Below, piece after piece: positions 1-7,172 of a stretch of 64,000 nt of DNA. How positions within the stretch are numbered: the first letter of the stretch is position 1; each line of letters begins with the position of its first letter. The notes below the pieces were generated by a model. That model was not told the origin of the DNA, did not search any database, and worked only from the letters and a program-made list of their open reading frames with translations. Origin of the DNA: Pedobacter sp. AJM. Lineage in GTDB: Bacteria > Bacteroidota > Bacteroidia > Sphingobacteriales > Sphingobacteriaceae. Both the position numbers and the translations under genes were made by a program. The stretch lies in assembly GCF_002197755.1 (NCBI RefSeq), contig NZ_NHOT01000006.1:168493-232492 (forward strand). The letters are read 5' to 3'.

Positions 1-1205
1 ATCTGGAATCGCAGCTGGTAGAAGGATTAAATAATGTAGCCACCATTAAGCGTTTCGGCCTGGAACGTTTCACCAATGAAAAAACTGAAACACATTTTGT
101 ATCCTTGCTTAGAACCATTTATCAATCAGGAATGAATGGTGTTTTCTCCGGAACATCAACCGAGGTGATTGCCAGGTTACTCACCATTATCCTGTTATGG
201 GTAGGAGCGGGCTACGTTTTAGATGGCGAAATTACACCCGGTGAATTGTTTTCTTTTTATACTTTAATTGGCTACTTCACAGGACCGGCCGCATCCTTAA
301 TCGGCGCCAATAAAGCCATACAGGATGCGATCATTGCATCAGATCGTTTATTCGAAATTATGGATCTTGAAGTGGAGCAGGATACCTCAAGTGTTCACCT
401 CACCAAAGAATTAATGGGAAACATTCGCTTTGAACATGTTGCTTTTCGCTACGGAAGTCGCGTTAATGTTTTCGAAGACCTGAATCTGCATATCGAAGCG
501 GGGTCGTTTACAGCCATAGTTGGCGAAAGTGGTTCGGGCAAATCCACCTTAATGTCATTGCTTCAGAATATTTATCCCATTCAGTCGGGAAATATTTTTA
601 TCGGGATTAATGCCATTAAATACTTAAACAATCATTCGCTTAGGAACCTGTTAAGTGTGGTGCCTCAAAAAATAGATCTTTTTGCAGGCAATGTTGTGGA
701 TAATATTGCAGTTGGTGATTATGAACCGGATATGCAACGCATCATCAACATTTGTTCGCAATTGGGCATTATGTCATTTATTGAAGAACTGCCTGAAGGT
801 TTTCAGACTTATCTCGGTGAAAACGGGGCTTCCTTATCCGGCGGACAAAAACAACGCATTGCCATTGCCAGGGCTTTGTACCGTAACCCTGAGATTTTAA
901 TCTTGGATGAGGCTACTTCATCATTAGATTCTGCTTCAGAACAATATGTTCAACGGACAATAGATTTATTAAGGAAGCAAAATAAAACGATCATTATCAT
1001 TGCACACCGGCTAACCACCATCAAAAATGCAGATAAAATTATTGTTTTAGATAAAGGTAAAGTGGTAGAAGAGGGAAGCCACACCCAAATGATTTTTGCA
1101 AATGGTCATTATGCAAATTTATGGAAACAACAATTTGGCGATGATGATTTGACCAGCCTGTTAACACCATCCCTGGAATTTGTCAATTCTAAAATTATAT
1201 CCTAA
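1..1205 (+). CDS. Peptide/bacteriocin ABC exporter, ATPase and C-terminal membrane part (5' end outside window)
   Basis: The reading frame is open from the first bases, so the protein begins upstream of the window. What is visible is the last part of an ABC exporter membrane domain (reading LESQLVEGLNNVATIKRFGLE) followed by a complete nucleotide-binding domain: Walker A GESGSGKST, signature LSGGQKQRIAIARAL, Walker B ILILDEATSSLD and H-loop IIAHRL. In this family (peptidase-containing ATP-binding transporters) an N-terminal C39 peptidase usually removes double-glycine leaders while exporting the core peptide; that domain would be outside the window and is inferred. The downstream peptides with GG leaders fit this role. 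No truncation is visible at the 3' end. Confidence 0.88.
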   Translation, partial: LESQLVEGLNNVATIKRFGLERFTNEKTETHFVSLLRTIYQSGMNGVFSGTSTEVIARLLTIILLWVGAGYVLDGEITPGELFSFYTLIGYFTGPAASLIGANKAIQDAIIASDRLFEIMDLEVEQDTSSVHLTKELMGNIRFEHVAFRYGSRVNVFEDLNLHIEAGSFTAIVGESGSGKSTLMSLLQNIYPIQSGNIFIGINAIKYLNNHSLRNLLSVVPQKIDLFAGNVVDNIAVGDYEPDMQRIINICSQLGIMSFIEELPEGFQTYLGENGASLSGGQKQRIAIARALYRNPEILILDEATSSLDSASEQYVQRTIDLLRKQNKTIIIIAHRLTTIKNADKIIVLDKGKVVEEGSHTQMIFANGHYANLWKQQFGDDDLTSLLTPSLEFVNSKIIS

Positions 1206-1242
1206 TGATTTGACTCAAATAACAGGATTAAACTAAACGCTT

Positions 1243-1551
1243 ATGAAACTACTAGAATATATTGACCGCATCAAGATCATACATAAATTGATTAAAGAAA
1301 GTCATACAGGTACTCCAGAAAATTTTGCGAAAAGATTATCGATATCTACCTCAAGATTATATGTGGTATTGGAAGAATTAAAGCTGATGGGGGCGCCAAT
1401 TGAATATTCGCGTCAGCTGCAAACGTATTATTATACCCAGGCATTTGAAGTAAACATCAGGGCTGATTTTATGGTCTTGAAACCACAGGAGTTAATCAGT
1501 ATAAATGCAGGTTTTTTAAATCAAAATCATTATCCACTCCTTTTTTTGTAG
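1243..1551 (+). CDS. Small helix-turn-helix protein of bacteriocin-type locus
   Basis: This 102-residue protein has an N-terminal winged-helix-like region (about residues 1-60, including PENFAKRLSISTSRLYVVLEE) and a short region matching the start of WYL-type regulators (GAPIEYSRQLQTYYYT). Small HTH proteins of this kind are often found beside double-glycine peptide genes in Bacteroidota. The C-terminus, around ELISINAGF, resembles the end of a double-glycine leader (ELxxINGG). It starts 37 bases after the exporter stop, so cotranscription is likely. A regulatory role is inferred; the target is unknown. Confidence 0.65.
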   Translation: MKLLEYIDRIKIIHKLIKESHTGTPENFAKRLSISTSRLYVVLEELKLMGAPIEYSRQLQTYYYTQAFEVNIRADFMVLKPQELISINAGFLNQNHYPLLFL

Positions 1552-1639
1552 AGTGGACAAAAGTAATTTAGTGGTGTTGCAACGAAGGCGTAAACCGAAA
1601 AGCCTTAAATGAGTAGGTAAAGTTATTATAATATAAAAA

Positions 1640-1840
1640 ATGAAAAAATTACATTTAGAGAATTTTGGTGTTCAGGAGATGAATGCTAGAGAGATGAAAA
1701 ATGAAAATGGTGGTAGTGCTATTGGAGATTTCTTTGTAAAAACGATATTGGCACCAGCTTATGCTCTAAGTAGCAGTTTGGAATTCGGAGTAGGTTTCGC
1801 TCAAGGACTTGCAGGTGGATTTCATGATAAATATGATTAA
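1640..1840 (+). CDS. Double-glycine-leader bacteriocin-like peptide 1
   Basis: A 66-residue peptide. The first about 25 residues form a leader of the double-glycine type, ending ...MKNENGG, and the remainder is a small Gly/Ala-rich amphipathic or membrane-active core (SAIGDFFVKTILAPAYALSS, then FGVGFAQGLAGGF). Leaders of this type are recognised and cut after GG by C39-peptidase ABC exporters, and such an exporter gene lies immediately upstream. The core resembles class II bacteriocin-like peptides only in composition; no named family is recognised. It lies 19 bases before a second GG peptide, which suggests a two-peptide system (inference). Confidence 0.7.
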   Translation: MKKLHLENFGVQEMNAREMKNENGGSAIGDFFVKTILAPAYALSSSLEFGVGFAQGLAGGFHDKYD

Positions 1841-1858
1841 TTATTTAATTTAAGAAAA

Positions 1859-2047
1859 ATGAAAAGATTAGATAAATATTCTGTTATTCAGCTTAATCAA
1901 AATGATTTGTTGGATATAAATGGTGGTAATCAATTACCTAAAAATTGGGATCAGATGTCATTTGCACAAAAATCAGGCTATGTTATTGGTCATGCAACTT
2001 TTGCTGCTGTAGATTTGGCCGCTGCTTTATTATTACCCTGGGTTTAA
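1859..2047 (+). CDS. Double-glycine-leader bacteriocin-like peptide 2
   Basis: A 62-residue peptide whose leader (MKRLDKYSVIQLNQNDLLDI then NGG) is a standard Bacteroidota double-glycine leader, with cleavage expected after residue 23. The roughly 39-residue core is polar at first (NQLPKNWDQMSF) and then hydrophobic with small residues (AAVDLAAALLLPWV). It follows peptide 1 by 18 bases and is followed by an inverted repeat, so the two peptides are probably one transcription unit and may act together. Target and activity cannot be read from sequence. Confidence 0.7.
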   Translation: MKRLDKYSVIQLNQNDLLDINGGNQLPKNWDQMSFAQKSGYVIGHATFAAVDLAAALLLPWV

Positions 2048-2052
2048 AAAAT

Positions 2053-2081
2053 ATAGCTATTCGGACTAACCGAATAGCTAT
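2053..2081 (+). terminator. Inverted repeat after the peptide genes
   Basis: ATAGCTATTCGG (2053-2064) pairs perfectly with CCGAATAGCTAT (2070-2081) around a 5-base loop and is followed by TTATT. It is a likely terminator or attenuator between the GG peptides and the CPBP gene. The T-run is poor, so partial read-through is plausible. Confidence 0.6.
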
Positions 2082-2094
2082 TTATTAAATAATT

Positions 2095-2772
2095 ATGCTA
2101 AAAACTATAAAACTTATCTTTAGTTTTTTACAAAATCCAGATGATAAAAAATCTGGTTTAAATATAATAAAGACATTTCTTTCAGGCTTAATTATTATAT
2201 TTTTAATTAGTTTGATTTGTCATTTTCTCGCAGAAATTTTAGGTCGGTTTGGACTTGAAAATCCCTTCACAAATCTACATTCTAATGAGCAGATAATACT
2301 TAATAAGTATGGTTTGCCCGCACTAATTGGAATCTTACTTTTAATGCCATTAGTAGAAGAAACAATTTTTCGTTTACCATTACGCCCTAAATTTATACAT
2401 AATGCATTGAGTTGCATCTTGTTGATAGGAATAATTATTGCCAACTTTTTGGCACATAAAGAGTATACCTCACAACTAATATTTATTGGCTTTTCTTTGT
2501 TAGTTTTAATTAATTTATGGTTAAATAGAAATCGCTTTAGGCTATTGGTTTATTTTTCGGCTATTCTTTTTGGCTTGATGCATATCTTGAATTTTCTGCC
2601 CTTAAATTTCAATTCTTTAGGTATTTGTATGGTATTAATTATTCCACAAATTTTTGTAGGACTAATGCTTAGTTATATTAGAATAAAATGTAATTTTTGG
2701 TTGGGCTGTCTTTTTCATATAATATTTAACTTACCTCACATAATTATTTTATTAATAAAATTTAGTACTTAA
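2095..2772 (+). CDS. CPBP family intramembrane metalloprotease
   Basis: A 225-residue, very hydrophobic protein with about six membrane segments. It carries the CPBP (Abi/Rce1-like) motifs in order: EExxxR as EETIFR (residues 88-93), FxxxH as FGLMH, and HxxxN as HIIFN. In bacteriocin loci these membrane proteases commonly act as immunity proteins or in peptide maturation; that is known for other bacteria (for example PlnI-type proteins) and is inferred here from position directly after two GG peptides. It has a lower GC content than the chromosomal genes further on, which fits an accessory locus. Confidence 0.82.
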   Translation: MLKTIKLIFSFLQNPDDKKSGLNIIKTFLSGLIIIFLISLICHFLAEILGRFGLENPFTNLHSNEQIILNKYGLPALIGILLLMPLVEETIFRLPLRPKFIHNALSCILLIGIIIANFLAHKEYTSQLIFIGFSLLVLINLWLNRNRFRLLVYFSAILFGLMHILNFLPLNFNSLGICMVLIIPQIFVGLMLSYIRIKCNFWLGCLFHIIFNLPHIIILLIKFST

Positions 2773-2775
2773 AAT

Positions 2776-2898
2776 ATGAAAAAAAAGATAATCAAGATTA
2801 TACTTCTCATTATCATAGCAGTAATTGTTTGTTATTTGTTTTTAAACAGGAGGGATTTTCTTCTTGGCTTTACTCAGGGCTTTTCTTCGGAAAATTAA
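2776..2898 (+). CDS. 40-residue single-pass membrane peptide
   Basis: An open frame starting 4 bases after the CPBP gene encodes a Lys-rich N-terminus (MKKKIIK), one strongly hydrophobic helix (about residues 8-23) and a short tail NRRDFLLGFTQGFSSEN. The close spacing to the upstream gene suggests translation from the same message. The tail shares a GFxQG motif with bacteriocin-like peptide 1 (GFAQG). It could be an immunity peptide or an additional secreted peptide. There is no family match that I can name. Confidence 0.5.
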   Translation: MKKKIIKIILLIIIAVIVCYLFLNRRDFLLGFTQGFSSEN

Positions 2899-2983
2899 TA
2901 ACATTTTTTAAATGAGTTCTGCTAATAATTAGACAATAGCATTAATATATAATATTCAATTGCCTACTTAACAATTCTTATTT

Positions 2984-3448
2984 TTAATACACCAAAGCCA
3001 GATACCGCCCATGATGGCTTACACAGCCGGGAGCCATACTCTTATAATCCGCTGGGTGATGGGGTTGTGAATAAATGGCGATGCTGATTTTACTAAGCTG
3101 ATCACAAACCGGAGCAGCAATCGTATGCACATAATTTGGCAAAACACTCGTTTTCGTGAAATACACCTGGCCATCAACAGTAACCGAACCATTAACTTCT
3201 GCATGAGTAGAAGTCAGTTTACAGGCCAGGCTTGCCGGGGCGAAATTTCGAATACCTGTTTTACGATTATGTATTTTGTAAGCCGCTTCTTTCATGCTCC
3301 ATAAGAGCCAAACCATTTCATCAGCACAGTTTGCGGTCGCAATTAAGGTTTGTTCGCTTGGACAAAAAATTTTATCCAGATAGCCTTTACGTCGCCAGTT
3401 GCTTTGTACTTTCGCTAAATCTAAATCTACAATATCGTTACCGATCAA
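2984..3448 (-). CDS. 4'-phosphopantetheinyl transferase superfamily protein
   Basis: A 154-residue protein with the two signature regions of the AcpS/Sfp superfamily: GNDIVDL at the N-terminus (metal-binding Asp) and WSMKEAAYK (metal/CoA-binding Glu and Lys) near residue 53. It would transfer the phosphopantetheine arm of CoA to the serine of an acyl carrier protein. Its start overlaps the end of the ACP gene by 11 bases, so it is very likely a dedicated activator for that ACP and is the last gene of the operon. The part after the WSMKEAAYK motif is less conserved and shorter than in Sfp. Confidence 0.85.
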   Translation of the reverse strand: MIGNDIVDLDLAKVQSNWRRKGYLDKIFCPSEQTLIATANCADEMVWLLWSMKEAAYKIHNRKTGIRNFAPASLACKLTSTHAEVNGSVTVDGQVYFTKTSVLPNYVHTIAAPVCDQLSKISIAIYSQPHHPADYKSMAPGCVSHHGRYLALVY

Positions 3449-3698
3449 TTTCGCTTAGTTTTTCTTTTATCACTTCAATGGAAGCCTTCACAGTTAACAT
3501 TTTTTCCATAGAGGCGTTATCAATGTTGATGCCGAATGCCTCTTCTACATCTAAGATGATGTCTACCAAATTGGCTGAGTTGATGTTTAAATCTTTGATA
3601 AAATCAGACTCTTCGCTCAGGTTTTCCAATGCCGCGGAAGCCGGTGCATAAGTGGTGATGATTGGTTTTAGTTTATGGATAATTTCTTCGTTACTCAT
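3438..3698 (-). CDS. Acyl carrier protein of the type III PKS operon
   Basis: An 86-residue acidic four-helix carrier protein. The phosphopantetheine attachment serine lies in DLNINSANLVDIILDVEE, where the usual DSL motif reads NSA. The start MSNEEII at 3698 is preferred to an upstream in-frame Met at 3728, because it overlaps the end of the ketosynthase gene by 8 bases like the other junctions of this operon. It probably carries the growing acyl starter for the ketosynthase and dehydratase encoded next to it. It is divergent enough in its motif to be a specialised carrier and not the primary fatty-acid ACP. Confidence 0.87.
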   Translation of the reverse strand: MSNEEIIHKLKPIITTYAPASAALENLSEESDFIKDLNINSANLVDIILDVEEAFGINIDNASMEKMLTVKASIEVIKEKLSEIDR

Positions 3699-4968
3699 GT
3701 GCGTATTTTTTGAAAATAATACAGGCATTTACATCGCCAAAACCGAAGCTCGCCTTAATTAAGGTATTGATTTTTATTGATTTCATTTTTTGCGGAACTT
3801 TTTCTGCATCGATTAACGCCGTAATGGCGGGGTTTAAATCTTCACAATTTACATTTGGAAAAAGAAAATTATGATGGATTTGCAGCACGGAGGCTACACA
3901 TTCTATACTGCCAGATGCCGTTAAGCAGTGGCCTGTCATTCCTTTTAAAGCATTAATGTAAGGGAAATCAATCCCTTTCCTATTCAGTGCAGTTGTCCAG
4001 TTTTTAATTTCCAATGCATCCATCGCGGTAGCTGTTAAATGCCCGTTGATGGCATCGATTTCATCCGTGGACACCCCTGCATTTTCAATCGCTTTACTGA
4101 TACACCTTTGAACCGCAGTTGAGTTAGGCGCGGTCATGGTTCCGGCCCCCCTTTGTCCGCCGGAATTGGCATGTCCACCCAAAATTTCGGCATATATTTT
4201 TGCCCCTCTTGCTTTGGCATGGCTTAATGATTCTACCACCAAAGCACCTGCGCCAGCTCCCGGTACAAAACCACTTGCGGTGGCACTCATTGGTCGTGAA
4301 CCTTTTTCAGGGCTATCATTGTGCTTGTAAGTACACACTTTCATACCATCGAAACCGCCCCAAATGTACGGACCACTATCACTGGTGGCACCAGCGAGAA
4401 TTACGCTTGCCTGCCCGCTCCTTATTCTTTCGAAAGCCGTTAATAAACTTTCTGTTCCGGTACAGCAGGCGGATGAGTTGGTGGAAATCTGATTTCCCAG
4501 TCCTATTTTTCCTGAAAGGTATGCACTTACCCCACTGTTCATGGTTTGTGCCACCACGGTACTGCCCAAGCGTCTGATGTCGAGTTTATCAATGGTGTAA
4601 ATGGCTTCCCTGAAGCGGTCAATTCCGGAAGTGCCGGCACCGAAAACCATTCCATAATTCCAGAAGGGCTCATCTGTATCATTTAAAGGCAATCCTGCAT
4701 CCTTCCAGGCATCCATGCCGGCGATTACGCCATATAAAATGCCCGTGCTGTTAAAATTACGCAATTCTAAAGGGCTGAAGTATTGAGCAGCAAGTTCAGC
4801 AGGTACGTCTGGTAAGCCGGCAATCTGACAGGAAAATTTCAGGTCGCTTAAAAGCTGCTGGTGTTTAATCCCTGAAGTACCATTTTGTATGGCGGATAGA
4901 AACTGATCTAACCCAATGCCATTTGGTGAAACTACACCCATCCCGGTAATGACGACTCGATTATCCAT
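3691..4968 (-). CDS. Beta-ketoacyl-ACP synthase, FabF-like
   Basis: A 425-residue condensing enzyme starting MDNRVVITGMGVVSPNG. The catalytic triad is intact: Cys168 in SACCTGTE, His in NGHLTATAMD and His in KGMTGHCLTASG, so it is an active elongating ketosynthase and not a chain-length factor. It would condense malonyl-ACP with an acyl chain on the neighbouring ACP. The start at 4968 is preferred over an upstream Met at 5004, as it overlaps the dehydratase stop by 8 bases (ATGGATAA). Neighbouring dehydratase, ACP and PPTase genes suggest a small dedicated type II fatty-acid-like module; no reductase gene is present, so those steps may be borrowed from primary metabolism. Confidence 0.88.
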   Translation of the reverse strand: MDNRVVITGMGVVSPNGIGLDQFLSAIQNGTSGIKHQQLLSDLKFSCQIAGLPDVPAELAAQYFSPLELRNFNSTGILYGVIAGMDAWKDAGLPLNDTDEPFWNYGMVFGAGTSGIDRFREAIYTIDKLDIRRLGSTVVAQTMNSGVSAYLSGKIGLGNQISTNSSACCTGTESLLTAFERIRSGQASVILAGATSDSGPYIWGGFDGMKVCTYKHNDSPEKGSRPMSATASGFVPGAGAGALVVESLSHAKARGAKIYAEILGGHANSGGQRGAGTMTAPNSTAVQRCISKAIENAGVSTDEIDAINGHLTATAMDALEIKNWTTALNRKGIDFPYINALKGMTGHCLTASGSIECVASVLQIHHNFLFPNVNCEDLNPAITALIDAEKVPQKMKSIKINTLIKASFGFGDVNACIIFKKYAHE

Positions 4969-5407
4969 TGGCATTTTTGATAAACATCCCGGCCAGTTCC
5001 CCATAGCAAACCTTATCTCCAGCCAGGTTCTGCATGGTGATTTTACACTTCAGTTTATTGAACCTGAAATATATTTTTTCTGAAACAACGCTTACTTTCT
5101 CTCCCGGAAAAACAGGTCGTAAAAACTCAACATTGGTAGATGTCATCGCCACCTGACCATTAAAGTCCTCTTCTTTAGCCGACAGCAAAAAAATCCCCAG
5201 GCTAACCAGGCCAATCTGCGCCATGGTTTCCGTTAAAATAACGCCAGGTGTGATCGGGTTGTTTTTAAAGTGACCTTTGTAAAAATCTAGTTCCGGATCA
5301 AAAGTAAAAGAACCTCTTACACCATCCTCGTTGATGCTTTCGATATCATCAACAAAAAGAAATGGCTTTGAATAGGGCAGTAGGGTTATTATTTCTTTGC
5401 TTGTCAT
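4961..5407 (-). CDS. 3-hydroxyacyl-ACP dehydratase, FabZ-like hot-dog protein
   Basis: A 148-residue hot-dog fold protein with the FabZ/FabA signature region GHFKNNPITPGVILTETMAQ, where the His and the Glu are the expected catalytic pair. It would dehydrate 3-hydroxyacyl chains on the ACP of this operon. The start at 5407 lies 2 bases after the type III PKS stop; a second in-frame Met at 5416 would overlap that gene by 7 bases. Both are possible. Its coupling to the ketosynthase gene downstream (8-base overlap) supports a joint role in making an unsaturated or reduced acyl chain. Confidence 0.86.
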   Translation of the reverse strand: MTSKEIITLLPYSKPFLFVDDIESINEDGVRGSFTFDPELDFYKGHFKNNPITPGVILTETMAQIGLVSLGIFLLSAKEEDFNGQVAMTSTNVEFLRPVFPGEKVSVVSEKIYFRFNKLKCKITMQNLAGDKVCYGELAGMFIKNANG

Positions 5408-5409
5408 TT

Positions 5410-6462
5410 TTACCATTCGATTAAAATTCTTTGTGCTGAAAACCCCGGACCAAAACTCAGCATTAAGCCTTTTTCTCCTTTGGCAGGTTTTGAATCCAGA
5501 AAACGTTCTAAAACATATAATACAGTTGCGCTGCTCATGTTCCCGTAGAGGCGCAAAACTTCTTTGGTGTCATTAATATTCTTTCCGAGTGCACCAAATA
5601 ACGCCTCTACCATCTGTACAATTTTTTTTCCTCCCGGATGGAAGATTAAATAGTCAATGTCATCAATTTTCAGGTTTTGCTTAGCCAGAAAAGGATGGAT
5701 AATATCCGGGAAATGTGCTTCTATCGCATTCGGAACTTCAATATCTAAAACCATTTTTAAACCAGTATTGGTGAGGTCAAAACCCATCATGTGTTCCGCA
5801 TCGTAAAAGTGGTACATTTCTTCGGCGATAATTTCAGGCCCTTCATCTTCTTCATGTGAAGATAATAACACACAAGCTGCACCATCACCAAAAATAGCTG
5901 CACTTACAATGTTGGTCATGGAGAAATCGTTTAACTGAAAAGTTGCCGTTGGTGATTCCACAGCAACAACTGCTGCTCTTTTGCCTGGGTTTGCCTTTAA
6001 AAAGTTTTTGGCATAAATCATTCCTGAAACACCGGCAGCACAACCCATTTCGGTTACCGGAAGGCGAACAACATCCTGACGGAGTTTTAATTCGTTGATT
6101 AAAAAAGCATCCAAAGATGGGATCATAATCCCGGTGCAACTCACCGTAATCAGAAAGTCCAGGTCTCCGGGTTTCCAATTGGCTTTTTCCAAAGCATCAG
6201 TGAGGCATTGCGTACCCAGTTTAATCCCCTCTCTAATATAGATTTTGTTTCTTTCTTCAAATGAAGCATCACTAAAAACCTCTTCCGGCGACATGAACGA
6301 ATAGCGTTTATCAACCGCTGCATTTTCGAAAATCTTCTTCACTTTCCGGATAAACCTTTCGTCCTGCCCGGTTAGCCAGGCATCCAGAAACGGTACAATC
6401 TCTTCAGTGGCACGGTTAAAAGGTGGTAAGGCTTTGCTAACGGCTTTAATTTTTACGCTCAT
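5410..6462 (-). CDS. Type III polyketide synthase (chalcone/stilbene synthase family)
   Basis: A 350-residue homodimer-type condensing enzyme. The Cys-His-Asn triad of the family is intact: Cys141 in EMGCAAG, His275 in IFHPGGKK and Asn308 in YGNMSSAT, and the C-terminal loop reads SFGPGFSAQ. Such enzymes extend an acyl starter with malonyl-CoA and cyclise it to pyrones, resorcinols or phloroglucinols. The start MSVKIKAV at 6462 gives a 4-base ATGA overlap with the methyltransferase gene; an upstream Met at 6504 is less likely. The neighbouring methyltransferase and flavoprotein parallel the SrsA-SrsB-SrsC phenolic lipid operon of Streptomyces, but the ACP-based module differs. The actual product is unknown. 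Confidence 0.92.
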   Translation of the reverse strand: MSVKIKAVSKALPPFNRATEEIVPFLDAWLTGQDERFIRKVKKIFENAAVDKRYSFMSPEEVFSDASFEERNKIYIREGIKLGTQCLTDALEKANWKPGDLDFLITVSCTGIMIPSLDAFLINELKLRQDVVRLPVTEMGCAAGVSGMIYAKNFLKANPGKRAAVVAVESPTATFQLNDFSMTNIVSAAIFGDGAACVLLSSHEEDEGPEIIAEEMYHFYDAEHMMGFDLTNTGLKMVLDIEVPNAIEAHFPDIIHPFLAKQNLKIDDIDYLIFHPGGKKIVQMVEALFGALGKNINDTKEVLRLYGNMSSATVLYVLERFLDSKPAKGEKGLMLSFGPGFSAQRILIEW

Positions 6463-7172
6463 ATTGATTTTATAATCCACTGGTAACGGAAAGCCCATCT
6501 CCACCGGATGCTGAAATTTTTAAATTTTAATGTGGATGAATATCGCTGCAGATCAGTTTTTTTAAACCCTCTTAAAATAGAAACCAGTCCATCTTTTCTT
6601 GACATGTCATTCAGCCTGAATACAAAACATATCGCATCAAATAAATAATAGGCCAGTTTGCTGCGGTGTAAATCATTAATTACAACGCCAAGTTTAGCCT
6701 GCTGCTGAAATGCATGCATTAAGGCTAAAATTTCGTTATCCTTAAAATGGTGCAAGGTTAATGTACATAAAATGATATCGACATCTTTAGTTTTAAACGC
6801 ATCGCTAAAAATATCAACACAGTCATAACTGATATTTTCATAAGCTACAGACAAGCCCTCAGCATGTTTGATGGTGAAAGCATTTGCATCAACACCCGTC
6901 AGCTTAAAGTTTATATTGTTTTTCTGTCCGTAGTCTGCCAATGTTCTCAGCATATCGCCGTTTCCGCAACCTACGTCCAGAATGGATATTTCTTTCTGAG
7001 TGTGCAGGTGAGTAATTAAAGTTTTAACACCATGCAGGGTTACATTGTTTCCGCCCAGCAGTTTATTTATGCTGGCAATTTTGTCAAGTGCATCCCTCAA
7101 TATCTCCCCCTCAAGTGCAAAATCATCCATCAGTTCGGGTTCATTGCTTCTGGTTCTGGTGTTTACCGGCAT
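6459..7172 (-). CDS. SAM-dependent methyltransferase of the type III PKS operon
   Basis: A 237-residue class I methyltransferase with motif I ILDVGCGNGDML (about residues 63-74), an acidic residue at the end of strand 2 (TGVDAN) and a motif IV-like region DIILCTLTLHHF. It would use S-adenosylmethionine to methylate a small molecule; by analogy with SrsB-type enzymes, O- or C-methylation of a phenolic polyketide is a reasonable inference. Its ATG directly follows the stop of the flavoprotein gene (TAAATG), and its stop overlaps the PKS start by 4 bases, so translation is probably coupled. Confidence 0.87.
   Translation of the reverse strand: MPVNTRTRSNEPELMDDFALEGEILRDALDKIASINKLLGGNNVTLHGVKTLITHLHTQKEISILDVGCGNGDMLRTLADYGQKNNINFKLTGVDANAFTIKHAEGLSVAYENISYDCVDIFSDAFKTKDVDIILCTLTLHHFKDNEILALMHAFQQQAKLGVVINDLHRSKLAYYLFDAICFVFRLNDMSRKDGLVSILRGFKKTDLQRYSSTLKFKNFSIRWRWAFRYQWIIKSI

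Noticed and set aside
3232..3651. Plus-strand frame of 139 codons opposite the ACP and PPTase genes
   Set aside because: Antisense shadow of two well-supported genes.
3691..4968. Ketosynthase as an inactive chain-length factor
   Set aside because: The catalytic Cys and both His residues are present, so an active condensing enzyme is the simpler reading.
5410..6462. Type III PKS as FabH/KAS III
   Set aside because: The Cys-His-Asn context (EMGCAAG, FHPGGKK, YGNMSSAT) and the FGPG loop fit the chalcone synthase family.
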